A stretch of 17,707 nucleotides of DNA from Verrucomicrobiota bacterium. Lineage in GTDB: Bacteria; Verrucomicrobiota; Verrucomicrobiia; Chthoniobacterales; UBA10450. The translations under genes were made by a program, and so were the position numbers. The stretch spans positions 1-17,707 of the forward strand of contig QHNB01000092.1 of NCBI GenBank assembly GCA_003217965.1. The letters run 5' to 3'. The notes beneath the pieces were generated by a model. It saw only the letters and a program-made list of their open reading frames with translations. It was not told the origin of the DNA and did no database searches. Below, piece after piece: positions 1-6,577 of this stretch (within the stretch, counting starts at the first letter, position 1; the number at the start of each line of letters is the position of its first letter).

Positions 1-816
1 AAACCTTGCCTCGATGGTGCCTCCGTCCGCTTCGCGAAAGACGATCGCCTCCCGTTCCAACTTAAGCGTTCCGCGAATAATATTCATTGGCGGACTGCCG
101 AGAAAACCGGCTACAAAGAGATTCGTCGGTTCGTCATAAAGTTTCAACGGCGTGTCATTCTGCTGCACCTTGCCATGATTCATCACGACGATGCGATCCC
201 CCATGGTCATCGCTTCGACCTGATCGTGGGTCACATAAATCATGGTTGCTTGCAAACGCTGATGCAGCTTTGCGATTTCCGTCCGCATTTGCACACGCAT
301 CTTGGCGTCGAGATTCGACAGAGGTTCATCGAATAGAAAAACTTTAGGCTGCCGCACGATGGCACGGCCGACTGCCACTCTTTGCCGCTGTCCCCCGGAA
401 AGCGCTTTCGGCTTCCGATCCAATAGCTCCTCGATTCCGAGGATGTTTACGGCATCCATAACCCGCTTCCTTATCTCTGACTTTGGATACCGGCGTAATT
501 TCAAACCAAAGGCGATGTTGTCGTAAACAGTCATGTGTGGATAAAGCGCGTAGTTTTGAAAAACCATGGCGATATCCCGGTCTTTCGGCGCCAGATCATT
601 GACACGGCGCTCGCCGATGAAAATGTCGCCTCGCGAAATTTCTTCCAGGCCGGCGATCATACGCAAGGTCGTCGACTTCCCGCATCCGGAGGGTCCCACG
701 AGCACCAGAAATTCTCGATCGGCTACTTCGAGACTGACATCCTCCACTGCCGGAATGTGGCGGCCTTTTTCCGACGGATAACTCTTGTAAACGTGGCTAA
801 GGGTGACATTGGCCAT
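1..816 (-). CDS. ABC transporter ATP-binding protein, MalK/UgpC type (3' end cut by window)
   Basis: This is the nucleotide-binding subunit of a carbohydrate-type ABC importer; it hydrolyses ATP at the inner face of the cytoplasmic membrane. The frame runs without a stop from ATG at 814-816 to base 1, giving 272 residues beginning MANVTLSHVYKSYPS. All core motifs are visible: Walker A GPSGCGKST (41-49), Q-loop around Q87, signature LSGGQRQRV (139-147), Walker B VFLFDEP (159-165), D-loop SNLDAK, and H-loop THDQVEA (196-202). After about residue 235 the sequence enters the C-terminal regulatory (OB-fold) region typical of MalK/UgpC, which full-length members of about 360 residues complete; the rest lies off the left edge. 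It starts 46 bases after the ygfZ stop on the same strand, so the two may be co-transcribed. Substrate and permease partners are not visible, so no gene symbol is given. Confidence 0.95.
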   Translation of the reverse strand, partial: MANVTLSHVYKSYPSEKGRHIPAVEDVSLEVADREFLVLVGPSGCGKSTTLRMIAGLEEISRGDIFIGERRVNDLAPKDRDIAMVFQNYALYPHMTVYDNIAFGLKLRRYPKSEIRKRVMDAVNILGIEELLDRKPKALSGGQRQRVAVGRAIVRQPKVFLFDEPLSNLDAKMRVQMRTEIAKLHQRLQATMIYVTHDQVEAMTMGDRIVVMNHGKVQQNDTPLKLYDEPTNLFVAGFLGSPPMNIIRGTLKLEREAIVFREADGGTIEARF

Positions 817-862
817 CGATGCGGTTGGACGGGCGAGAATTACCAGCGCCAGAGCAATCTGG

Positions 863-1753
863 TCAAATTTGCTCCGCGGCCGGGAACGGGAGCGGAGCAA
901 CACTGACATTCATCTTTCGGCCATCCGCGGCCGCCACCAATTTTGTTCCTGGTTCGTTGAATCCGCGCTTAATCATGGCCAACGCAATCGGCGCCTTTAA
1001 GCGCTTAGAAAAGACCGCGCTTGTGATTTGACCAACGACCTTTTCACCGGCGGCCAAGCTCATGCCAGAATTCAGCTCTTCTTTTTGCTCAGAGATGAGT
1101 CCGCAGAGCCGCTGCCGTACCTGGCCGCTCATTTTCATGCGCGAAATCACTTCCTGGCCGATGTAACAGCCCTTTTCGTAGTCGATCGCACGCCCCTCGA
1201 GGTTCGCTTCCGGGGGAATGATTTTCGGGGTCAGTTCTCGCCCCCACCGCGGAATTCCATTCTCCACTCGCAAAACTTCCCACTCCTCCGGGCCGATCGG
1301 TTCGTAGACGGCAGAGAGCGCGCTGACGAGCTTTTCTCTCTCCGTCGTTCTGAACCAAAAATCCCATCCATCATTCGTTAGCCGTTGAGACTTTAAGCCG
1401 AACTCTGCCCCCATCCCTTCGGGCGAATGTGCCGAAAAGAAATGAAGGAGAGCGAAATCATCAGTGACATCATCAATCACGACATCGTCAGCAATCACAT
1501 ATCGCTCGAGACGTGCACGAAGTTGCTCGCGCAACTCGGCATCGGCACTGATCCAAATCGCATCTGTAGTTGCGAACAGGAAAAGGTGGGCATCGAGCTG
1601 GCCTTTGGCGTTCAGAACGCATGATTCCTGGGTCGATCCCCCCTTCGCCTGCCGGACATCGTTGGTCGTTTGCCCGTTGAGAAATCGGACCCGATCTGCG
1701 CCAACAACCCGCAATTTTGTGCTGAAGGAGAGATCGCAAAAAAGCGTCGCCAT
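863..1753 (-). CDS. ygfZ: YgfZ/GcvT-like folate-binding protein
   Basis: A 296-residue cytoplasmic protein of the YgfZ family, which is related to the glycine-cleavage T protein. Characterised members bind tetrahydrofolate and support maturation or repair of certain iron-sulfur enzymes. The hallmark motif KGCYIGQE lies at residues 194-201 and includes the conserved Cys196; the N-terminal half has the family pattern VVGADRVRFLNGQTTNDV (16-33). Length fits the family (about 300-330). It begins 29 bases after the stop of the upstream reductase gene and ends 46 bases before the ABC ATPase start, so it probably sits in a minus-strand operon. The neighbours do not point to a specific iron-sulfur client. 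A GcvT enzyme proper is unlikely because of the length and the YgfZ signature. Confidence 0.93.
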   Translation of the reverse strand: MATLFCDLSFSTKLRVVGADRVRFLNGQTTNDVRQAKGGSTQESCVLNAKGQLDAHLFLFATTDAIWISADAELREQLRARLERYVIADDVVIDDVTDDFALLHFFSAHSPEGMGAEFGLKSQRLTNDGWDFWFRTTEREKLVSALSAVYEPIGPEEWEVLRVENGIPRWGRELTPKIIPPEANLEGRAIDYEKGCYIGQEVISRMKMSGQVRQRLCGLISEQKEELNSGMSLAAGEKVVGQITSAVFSKRLKAPIALAMIKRGFNEPGTKLVAAADGRKMNVSVAPLPFPAAEQI

Positions 1754-1782
1754 TTTCGTTTCCGCTGGCAGCCCGCGGCTGA

Positions 1783-3066
1783 TCAGTAATCGGTTGTTCG
1801 ACGCAGCAAACGCCGAAAAAATCCGCGGGACTCCTCCGTCTCCTTTTCAGTCGAAGGTGTCATTTCTGGTTCGTCGCCACTCGGCACAGTCGCCTCCGCG
1901 GAAGGCTGCAAAGGAGCTTCAATGGAGATCGGGATATAGTTGACGGGCTCGGCTGGGACGGGCTCGGCTGGAACGGGTTCGGCTGGAACGGGCTCGGCTG
2001 GAACGGGCTCGGCTGGAACGAGCTCGGATGCAGGTTCAGCAAGTGATGGCGCCTCGTTCATAGGCGCGGGCGATGTTTCCATCGCGTAAGTCGCGGAAAT
2101 TTCGGCCAGTTGCCGTTCCACAAATTCCGGTTCTTCATGAGGCACTGCCTGCTCCGGTGGCGGAGCTGGTTGCGAAAATAAGTCCGGCTGGATGTCCGGC
2201 GCGCCGGTATCTTCGACAAAGGGCAAAAAACGCCGTGCAATCGAGGAAAAATCCTGGTCGCCCCGTCCTTGACGCGCTTCGTCAAGCAAACGATCGCGTG
2301 TCGCTCCCGCCACAGTGAGATCGAGATCAAATCCGCGTCCAAGCCGATTGGCGATCTGCATATCTTTGAGCATGTGCTTTACCGAAAAATGCGGCTCGAA
2401 ATCGGCGTTCATAATGCGCGGAATTTTTGCCTCGAGCGTGGCGGAATAACTCGCGTTATGCTGCAACGCCTCTGCAAATTTCTCCAGCCCGATACCGGAG
2501 TAATGGACCAGAGCCATTGCTTCGGCGGCGGCCTGGACACTCGCGGCCGACACCATATTAGTCGCAACTTTGATGATACTCGCCTGCCCGATTTCGCCGA
2601 TATCAACGATCGCTGTGCTGCTTGCCTGCAAAAGGGGCCGTACTGCAGCGACCGCGCTTTCCTCGCCGGAAACGTAATAAACGAGCTGCCCCTTTTCCGC
2701 CGCCAATTTACTACCGGTAAATGGCGCCTCGACCAGCCGCGCCCCGCGTCTTTCCACCAGTGACGCCGCTTCGCGCATCGTATCTGGTGAAACGGTAGGA
2801 TGTGCGATCACAATATGACTGGCCGTCAAGTCCGGCGAAATCAGCTGGATCATCCTCATCAAGGCATCGTCATCGGAGACAAATATCTGCAAGTAGTTAC
2901 AGGTCTGCGTCAGCTCGGCGGGCGAGCCGACGAAGTTCGGTACCGGTCGCGGAGTGCGATTCCAAACAAAAACGGACAGTCCTTGGCGACGCAGATGCTC
3001 GGCAATGCGCCGGCCAATAATACCGAGCCCAATCAGACCAACGTTCTTACGAAAGGGTCGCGTCAT
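1783..3066 (-). CDS. 3-hydroxyisobutyrate-dehydrogenase-like NAD(P) reductase with Pro/Glu/Val repeat tail
   Basis: Residues 1-285 form a beta-hydroxyacid dehydrogenase. It has a Rossmann motif GLIGLGIIGRR (10-20) and strand 2 ending VWNRTPRP, where the Arg suggests NADP preference. The substrate loop is EAPFTGSKLAAEKGQL (113-128). The catalytic Lys is K166 in GQASIIKVATNMV, with N170, and the helix FSVKHMLKDMQIA is also present. These features fit the glyoxylate/succinic-semialdehyde-reductase branch, but the substrate is not determinable. Residues about 290-427 are an added tail rich in Pro, Glu and Ala, with five perfect-to-near-perfect repeats of PAEPV (351-375), ending in a basic segment GFFRRLLRRTTDY. 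Normal family members stop near 290-300 residues. The ATG at 3064-3066 precedes the Rossmann fold by seven residues. Upstream, 123 bases separate it from the peptidase gene; a weak promoter-like pair (TTGCCA at 3107-3112, TGTAAC at 3082-3087, spacing 19) may lie there. Confidence 0.9.
   Translation of the reverse strand: MTRPFRKNVGLIGLGIIGRRIAEHLRRQGLSVFVWNRTPRPVPNFVGSPAELTQTCNYLQIFVSDDDALMRMIQLISPDLTASHIVIAHPTVSPDTMREAASLVERRGARLVEAPFTGSKLAAEKGQLVYYVSGEESAVAAVRPLLQASSTAIVDIGEIGQASIIKVATNMVSAASVQAAAEAMALVHYSGIGLEKFAEALQHNASYSATLEAKIPRIMNADFEPHFSVKHMLKDMQIANRLGRGFDLDLTVAGATRDRLLDEARQGRGDQDFSSIARRFLPFVEDTGAPDIQPDLFSQPAPPPEQAVPHEEPEFVERQLAEISATYAMETSPAPMNEAPSLAEPASELVPAEPVPAEPVPAEPVPAEPVPAEPVNYIPISIEAPLQPSAEATVPSGDEPEMTPSTEKETEESRGFFRRLLRRTTDY
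1945..2019 (-). repeat. 15-bp tandem repeat, five copies, inside the reductase gene
   Basis: Five consecutive copies of a 15-bp unit (plus-strand form GGGCTCGGCTGGAAC) occupy 1945-1959, 1960-1974, 1975-1989, 1990-2004 and 2005-2019. Copy 1 has one change (GGGAC at its end) and copy 3 one change (GGGTTC). A decayed partial copy follows at about 2020-2027. The unit is five codons, so the array keeps frame and encodes PAEPV repeats. Near-identity at the DNA level suggests recent expansion by slippage or unequal recombination. Confidence 0.95.
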
Positions 3067-3189
3067 CTAAATGCGGTCAAAGTTACACTTCAGCCTGCGT
3101 TCAAACTGGCAATCGCGCAATTCCAACTTGCTACATTCGACTGGGAACCAAGCTGGAATGGTTCGGCGAACTGGCCGCGAAGGCGCACT

Positions 3190-4113
3190 TCATCTTAATT
3201 CGGAATGAGCTAGAGCATAAAGTGAAACCTGGCCAACGATTCGCAGGCTCTCCGCGCTGATTTGATCCAGGGTGTCGCCAGCCGTATGCCACGCTGGAAA
3301 ATCGAAATCAATAATATCGATCACCGGAATGCCAATGGTATTGAGCGGCGTATGGTCATCGGTGATATCGCGATCAAAATAGGTGAAATGTTCGCGGACT
3401 TTAAGCGCGTCAGCTGCGGCGAAGAGGCTGCTGGCCAAGTCCGCGGGTGATTCCGGCGGCAACATCACCGTGAGCGACTTGTCACCAACCATGTCGAAAA
3501 GCATTCCGCCGTGGAATCGCTTCACTTGTTTGGAATCGCGGAGCTCATTGGCAAAATACCGGCTGCCATAAAGCCCATCGGTTTCGGTAAAATTCTCGAA
3601 CGCTTCTTCACCATCGAAAAAGACGAGCTCCGTCTTCGCTGCCTTGGTCGGTTGCATACCTAGCACCCGTGCCATTTCAATGAGCAACCCGGTACTCGAC
3701 CCGCCATCATTGGCGCCGACAAAGGAGATGGTGTCGAATGTCTTGGTATCATAATGGGAACAAAGCAGGAACGACGGCGAAACGCTGCGATCGGACGAGG
3801 GAAAGGTCGCGATTAGATTTGCGAAAGTCATAACTCCGCGCGGTGTTTTCGCGGAGAATGTTTGCCGGGTAACATTCCAGCCGAACGATTTTAGTTGTTC
3901 GGTGATGTAGGCGCGCGACTTCTCCAGCGCGGCGGAACCGGCCGGGCGCGGCCCGAGATCTACAAGCCGCTTGACATGGGTGAAGGCGTTTTCACCAGAA
4001 AACTCTTTCCAAATTGATTCTGCGCTGGCGCATTGCGCCTCAGTCGCAGTCGAAGCAGCGATGAAGACAATTGTCCGCCAAAAGATTCCCGGCCTGCGCA
4101 GTCCGCGGCTCAC
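3190..4113 (-). CDS. M28-family zinc hydrolase, glutaminyl-cyclase-like, probably exported
   Basis: A 307-residue protein of the M28 aminopeptidase / glutaminyl-peptide cyclotransferase superfamily. Metal and catalytic residues are visible in order: HYD (H120), ANDGGSS (D136), DGEEAF (E169, E170), FDMVGD (D208), DDHTP (H254) and AWHT (H276). The segments DGEEAF followed by LYGSRYFA and then DDHTPLNTIGIPVIDII resemble animal and bacterial glutaminyl cyclases more than ordinary aminopeptidases. Such enzymes form N-terminal pyroglutamate, but a plain aminopeptidase activity cannot be excluded. The N-terminus (RRPGIFWRTIVFIAASTATEAQ) looks like a signal peptide, suggesting a periplasmic protein. 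The start is GTG at 4111-4113, overlapping the parB stop by four bases (GTGA), so translation is probably coupled to parB. Confidence 0.88.
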   Translation of the reverse strand: MSRGLRRPGIFWRTIVFIAASTATEAQCASAESIWKEFSGENAFTHVKRLVDLGPRPAGSAALEKSRAYITEQLKSFGWNVTRQTFSAKTPRGVMTFANLIATFPSSDRSVSPSFLLCSHYDTKTFDTISFVGANDGGSSTGLLIEMARVLGMQPTKAAKTELVFFDGEEAFENFTETDGLYGSRYFANELRDSKQVKRFHGGMLFDMVGDKSLTVMLPPESPADLASSLFAAADALKVREHFTYFDRDITDDHTPLNTIGIPVIDIIDFDFPAWHTAGDTLDQISAESLRIVGQVSLYALAHSELR

Positions 4114-5000
4114 TCTTCCGCAGCTAAACCGATCACCTGCATGATCCGCTGCAAATCGTCGGTCCCGTAATATTCAATTTCGATACGACCATGCTTTTCG
4201 CCGTGATGCAAAATCACTCGGGTCCCGAAATGTTCCTGCAATCGTGACTGCAGATGGTCAGCAATTGCCGCATTGACCGAAGGAGACTGTAGGCGGCGTC
4301 GCCTCCGTGGATTCAACGCCCCCAGTTGCCGAGCCACGAGTCGCTCGGTCGCGCGGACCGTCGCGCTCCGTCGCAGGATGGTTTCGGCAACAGCGAGCTG
4401 TTCCTCCTGTGATTTTAAGGCAAGCAAGACCTTGGCATGACCGACCGAGAGCAGATTTTGGGTCAGCCATGTTTGCACCTGCGCATGCAGATCCAGCAAG
4501 CGCATTGCATTGGCGACGGCGGCGCGGCTACGGCCGACCTTTTGGGCAATATCCTCTTGTCGCAGGCCAAACTCGCCGGCAAGACGGGCATAACCCTGTG
4601 CTTCCTCGATTGGACTGAGATCAGCCCGCTGCAAATTTTCTATCAGAGAGAGCTCGAGGACATCCCTATCGCTCGCGATGCGCACGATGACCGGCACCTG
4701 CGTAAGCCCGAGCTGCTGGGCGGCGCGCCAACGGCGTTCGCCCGCGATGATCTCGTGCCGTCCATTGACTGCCCGAACCACCAGCGGCTGAATGATTCCG
4801 TGTTGCCGGATGGATTCGACTAATTCTTGGAGTGAGTCCGCTGGAAATTCCTTTCGCGGCTGCAGAGGACTCGGCGTAATACTGTCGATGCTGATCTGGC
4901 GAATTTTCTCCGAACCTTCGGGCTCGATGTGCAGGGATGGAGCAGGAGGACGCACGGTAATGAGCGCGCCGAGACCTTTGCCGAGAGCGGATTTTGCCAT
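4110..5000 (-). CDS. parB: ParB/Spo0J-family chromosome-partitioning protein
   Basis: A 296-residue ParB. The family N-terminus MAKSALGKGLGALI is intact, which is why ATG 4998-5000 is preferred over an in-frame start at 5036. The CTPase/ParB-box region follows: SPLQPRKEF, IIQPLVVR, GERRWRAAQ and ENLQRADLSPIEEA. A helix-turn-helix parS reader comes next (RQEDIAQKVGRSRAAVANAMRLL), then a basic linker NPRRRRRLQ and a C-terminal dimerisation region. ParB binds parS sites, loads onto DNA as a CTP-dependent clamp and acts with the ParA ATPase in origin segregation. No parA is adjacent upstream (divergent mqnD) or downstream (peptidase), and I saw no perfect TGTTTCACGTGAAACA-type parS palindrome in the window. 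It is the first gene of the minus-strand run and overlaps the next by four bases. Confidence 0.95.
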   Translation of the reverse strand: MAKSALGKGLGALITVRPPAPSLHIEPEGSEKIRQISIDSITPSPLQPRKEFPADSLQELVESIRQHGIIQPLVVRAVNGRHEIIAGERRWRAAQQLGLTQVPVIVRIASDRDVLELSLIENLQRADLSPIEEAQGYARLAGEFGLRQEDIAQKVGRSRAAVANAMRLLDLHAQVQTWLTQNLLSVGHAKVLLALKSQEEQLAVAETILRRSATVRATERLVARQLGALNPRRRRRLQSPSVNAAIADHLQSRLQEHFGTRVILHHGEKHGRIEIEYYGTDDLQRIMQVIGLAAEE

Positions 5001-5054
5001 CGCGCTGAGGTTATCGAAAGGGTACCGGCAACGCAAACGGCAAGCGAATTTCCG

Positions 5055-5942
5055 ATGAAGTTACAGGACGACTTAGGATCACCCGCTCCTATAGGGCGCG
5101 ACACTATTTTTACTCTCGGCCATTCTCCCGATCCGGATGATGCGTTCATGTTTTACGCGATCGCGGCCAACAAAATCGACCTTCGCCATTACAAATTCGA
5201 GCATCGGCTAGAGGAGATTCAGACGCTCAATGAGCGCGCCCTGCGGGGGGAGCTGCATATCTCGGCTATCTCGATTCACGCCTACGCGTCGGTGACGGGT
5301 AAATATGCTTTGCTTCCCTGTGGCGCGAGTATGGGCGATGGGTATGGGCCGCTAATCGTCACAAATCAGGCCCCTAAGACAAGTGATCCACGCGATTTCC
5401 TGCGTGACAGGAGGATCGCGGTCCCGGGGAAAATGACGAGTGCATTTCTCGCCCTTCAGCTGTACCTCGGCAGTTTCAGATACGTTGTTGTACCTTTCGA
5501 TCGAATTTTCGAAGCGGTGAAAATGGGCGATGCTGACGCCGGTCTGATCATTCACGAAGGCCAACTTACCTATGCTGAGGCCGGTTTTCGGAAAGTCCTC
5601 GATCTGGGCGAGTGGTGGAAGAAGCGAACCGGCCTCCCTTTGCCACTGGGTGGGAATGTTTTACGCAAAGACATTCCTCCCCAGATTCAGCGCGATCTCC
5701 TCGCAATTGTGCGCGAAAGCATTGAGTTCGGGCTTGCCCATCGTGCCGAGGCGGTAGAGCACTCGATGCCTTACGCTCGTAACATGAATAGGACGCTGGC
5801 GTCCAAATTCATCGGTATGTACGTCAATGATTACACGCGCGACTATGGCGAGACCGGTCGCGAAGCGATCCGGCGGTTTCTCGGCGAAGCGCGCGCCGCT
5901 GGCTACATCAATTGCGATGTCGCCATCGAGTTCGTCGGATAA
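5055..5942 (+). CDS. mqnD: 1,4-dihydroxy-6-naphthoate synthase (futalosine menaquinone pathway)
   Basis: A 295-residue MqnD. In the futalosine route this enzyme converts cyclic dehypoxanthine futalosine to 1,4-dihydroxy-6-naphthoate, a late precursor of menaquinone. Visible signatures are GHSPDPDDAFMFYA (22-35) near the N-terminus, the SISIHAYA-type segment at 71-78, the ligand loop CGASMGDGYGPLIV (89-102), and GLIIHEGQLTY (163-173) carrying the catalytic-type His (H167). The MqnA paralogue is similar but lacks this IIHEG pattern, so MqnD is favoured. ATG 5055 is chosen because the open frame upstream to 4929 lies antisense within parB and is not MqnD-like. It diverges from parB across 54 bases that must hold both promoters. 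No other mqn genes are in the window. Confidence 0.93.
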   Translation: MKLQDDLGSPAPIGRDTIFTLGHSPDPDDAFMFYAIAANKIDLRHYKFEHRLEEIQTLNERALRGELHISAISIHAYASVTGKYALLPCGASMGDGYGPLIVTNQAPKTSDPRDFLRDRRIAVPGKMTSAFLALQLYLGSFRYVVVPFDRIFEAVKMGDADAGLIIHEGQLTYAEAGFRKVLDLGEWWKKRTGLPLPLGGNVLRKDIPPQIQRDLLAIVRESIEFGLAHRAEAVEHSMPYARNMNRTLASKFIGMYVNDYTRDYGETGREAIRRFLGEARAAGYINCDVAIEFVG

Positions 5943-5955
5943 ACCGGCGGCTGTC

Positions 5956-6150
5956 TTATTTTTTCTTTTCGCCCGGCGATTTATCCGCACTCGGCTTATT
6001 TGCAGCCTGGACGACAAAATCCTTCACGCGCTCTGCTTCCTTCTTAAATCCGGTGGTGAAATCGTGAGTACCGTATTCGAAAAGGACGATAAAACAGAAG
6101 GTGAAGAATACGAAAAGAACGAGCCAGAACAGCCCGCGTAAGAGAGACAT
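5956..6150 (-). CDS. Small single-pass membrane protein, unknown function
   Basis: A 64-residue protein with a strongly hydrophobic N-terminal segment (LLRGLFWLVLFVFFTFCFIVLF, about residues 3-24). A soluble, charged tail follows, ending PSADKSPGEKKK. The arrangement suggests a single membrane span with the Lys-rich tail on one face. I do not recognise the family. It is convergent with mqnD, with 13 bases between the two stop codons, and the T-rich strand encoding its terminal lysines could also serve as a poor terminator for mqnD. It has the composition of a real membrane protein rather than a random frame, but no homologue is known to me. Confidence 0.6.
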   Translation of the reverse strand: MSLLRGLFWLVLFVFFTFCFIVLFEYGTHDFTTGFKKEAERVKDFVVQAANKPSADKSPGEKKK

Positions 6151-6190
6151 CGCCTGACGGTAACGCAGCCGCCGTCCAGGGTCAACGCTC

Positions 6191-6373
6191 GGTGCGCAGG
6201 CTTGAACAGCAAAATGAAACTACCATCCTGCCCGATGCGGGTACCGCTTCTCGACTTGGGCGAACCGCATCGCGGGCCGACAGAGACCTATCGTTTGCCC
6301 GTTACTGAGAACGCGCTACCGCCGAGACACTGGCTCTGCCCAATTTACCCGGAATTCTCACCCAAAGCGCACC
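6191..6373 (-). ncRNA. Candidate structured RNA of about 183 nt, 6S-like outline (tentative)
   Basis: Seen directly: GGTGCGC (6191-6197) and GCGCACC (6367-6373) are perfect complements closing a 183-nt segment. Inside it, 6240-6253 (GGTACCGCTTCTCG) pairs with 6305-6320 (TGAGAACGCGCTACC) with one mismatch, one bulge and one wobble. GGGCGAA (6258-6264) pairs with TTTGCCC (6294-6300) with one wobble, and a small CCGC/GCGG hairpin sits inside. The result is a long irregular hairpin with a closing stem, a large internal loop and an apical stem, like 6S RNA in both shape and length. The strand is not settled; minus is given because GAGCC and CTCGG elements fall in the 5' side of the loop on that strand. 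No clear promoter or T-run supports either direction, so this is a structural suggestion only. Confidence 0.27.
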
Positions 6374-6422
6374 ACTGATTTCGCTTCAAAAATCAGAGTT
6401 CTACGCTTGGTAAGGCGCGCAC

Positions 6423-6451
6423 TTGCGACAGCTCGCACGCCAGCCTATATG
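6423..6451 (+). promoter_or_regulatory. Putative sigma70 promoter for tRNA-Tyr
   Basis: A -35-like TTGCGA (6423-6428) is followed after 17 bases by a -10-like TATATG (6446-6451). This predicts transcription starting near 6458, about 27 bases before the first base of the tRNA, which suits a stable-RNA gene. Both boxes match four of six consensus positions, with ideal spacing. Confidence 0.4.
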
Positions 6452-6484
6452 AACCCGAAAGCGTTTCAGGTCAACGCTCGCTCA

Positions 6485-6568
6485 GGGTAGGTTCCGGAGT
6501 GGCCAAACGGGGCAGACTGTAAATCTGCTGGCTTTACGCCTTCGCTGGTTCGAATCCAGCCCTGCCCA
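6485..6568 (+). tRNA. tRNA-Tyr (anticodon GTA)
   Basis: A class II tRNA folds from this 84-base segment. The acceptor stem is GGGTAGG (6485-6491) with CCTGCCC (6561-6567), including one G-T pair. The anticodon stem is GCAGA/TCTGC around CTGTAAA, giving anticodon GTA. A long variable arm carries a GGC/GCC stem. The T arm is GCTGG-TTCGAAT-CCAGC, and the discriminator base is A (6568). The long variable arm with GTA is diagnostic of bacterial tRNA-Tyr. The CCA end is not encoded; the next bases are GATT. The stop codon of the convergent glycine-zipper gene lies nine bases downstream. Confidence 0.96.
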
Positions 6569-6577
6569 GATTCCTTG

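Larger units (their letters stand above)
6151..6484. other. Gene-free interval (334 bp) upstream of tRNA-Tyr
   Basis: No convincing protein gene is present on either strand. The interval contains a candidate structured RNA (6191-6373), a 7-bp hairpin (CTGATTT 6375-6381 with AAATCAG 6390-6396) lacking a T-run on either side, a sigma70-like promoter for the tRNA (6423-6451), and a short direct repeat (GTCAACGCTCG at 6181-6191 and 6470-6480). The remainder shows nothing I can name. Confidence 0.6.

Noticed and set aside
5001..5036. Longer parB start at 5036
   Set aside because: The conserved MAKSALGKGLGALI opening begins at 5000, and the 12 extra residues do not look like ParB.
4929..5054. Upstream extension of the mqnD frame
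   Set aside because: It overlaps the parB N-terminus antisense and is unlike any MqnD; the family begins just after ATG 5055.
6375..6396. CTGATTT/AAATCAG hairpin as a terminator
   Set aside because: No T-run follows on either strand and the stem is AT-rich with only seven pairs.
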